17,267 bases of DNA from Daldinia sp. FL1419 (lineage: Eukaryota > Ascomycota > Sordariomycetes > Xylariales > Hypoxylaceae): contig MU623687.1 in the NCBI GenBank assembly GCA_025201765.1, forward strand, positions 1 to 17,267, written 5' to 3'. The notes under the pieces were generated by a model, which saw only the letters and a program-made list of their open reading frames with translations, had not been told where the DNA came from and made no database searches. Both the position numbers and the translations under genes were made by a program. Position 1 is the stretch's first letter. Every line of letters begins with the position of its first letter. Shown here piece after piece: positions 16,949-17,267 of this stretch.

Positions 16949-17267
16949 CAGGGTTGCAAAATTACTTAGTTTAATAACTAAAACCCACAATTTAACTAAA
17001 CTAAAATATTAAAAACTAAAATTAAGAAAATTAAAACTAATCTTGGCATTAATTAAACTAATTAAACTAATTTTGGCACTAATTAAACTAACTAAAAAAA
17101 CTAAAAAAACTAAAAAACTTTTTTTCAACAAATTGAATAATTTGAATAAGATAATAATAAAAATAAAATTTGAAAAATTAAATTAAAATAAATTAAAATA
17201 AAATATAAAAAAAATATATTTAAATTAAATAAAATTTAATTAAAATAATAATATATTTTATATGTAA
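16949..17267 (+). mobile_element. Possible left end of a second hAT-like element, running out of the window
   Basis: The sequence CAGGGTTGCAAAATTAC starts with the CAGGG terminus common to hAT elements. It is followed by a low-complexity subterminal zone of repeated taatta-aacta and aaaacta words (to about 17120) and then AT-rich decayed DNA. The eight bases before it (gttagaac) would be the target duplication. The partner end lies outside the window, so this rests on one terminus only. Confidence 0.35.

Overview
The window looks like a repeat-rich, AT-rich compartment of a filamentous ascomycete (Pezizomycotina) genome that has been heavily hit by repeat-induced point mutation (RIP). Most of it is extremely AT-rich. 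Long stretches keep one reading frame, but it is broken almost only by TAA/TAG/TGA triplets standing where CAA, CAG, CGA or TGG would be expected. That is the C-to-T and G-to-A signature of RIP. Shorter islands of ordinary base composition (about 7150-8060 and 15930-16670) hold the best-preserved genes. No intact tRNA, rRNA or CRISPR was seen. The species cannot be named from the sequence.

Layout: 1-4140 is a very AT-rich graveyard with one gag-like decayed coding stretch (about 510-1130), a TTA microsatellite and a purine-rich tract. About 4148-4510 looks like an old LTR followed by an initiator-Met-like primer-binding site. A tRNA-like/SINE relic lies at about 5160-5223. A decayed reading frame of about 450 codons, with no recognised family, covers about 5350-6720 (+). 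A small GC-normal gene broken by a homopolymer frameshift lies at 7180-8053 (-).

The centre is a divergent pair of RIP-killed genes. On the minus strand (10764 to 8540) is an Est1/SMG-type TPR and DNA/RNA-binding-domain protein, recognised from its conserved landmarks. On the plus strand (about 10802 to 13006) is a long alpha-helical, TPR-like protein. Their inferred starts are only about 40 bp apart, so they probably shared a promoter and were inherited or moved as a unit. Further right is a decayed stretch of repeats with a Y-[N/D]-x-x-G theme (about 13980-14620, +), next to a decayed frame that reads better on the minus strand (about 13470-13930).

The clearest mobile element is a 713-bp non-autonomous hAT-like transposon at 15085-15797, with good terminal inverted repeats and a perfect 8-bp target duplication. 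Just beyond it, a gene on the minus strand (15930-16655) encodes a 14-residue tandem-repeat protein with a basic tail and is broken by a single TAG. The right edge may hold one end of a second hAT-like element (from 16949).

All restored readings are inference from visible frame continuity. No database search was possible.
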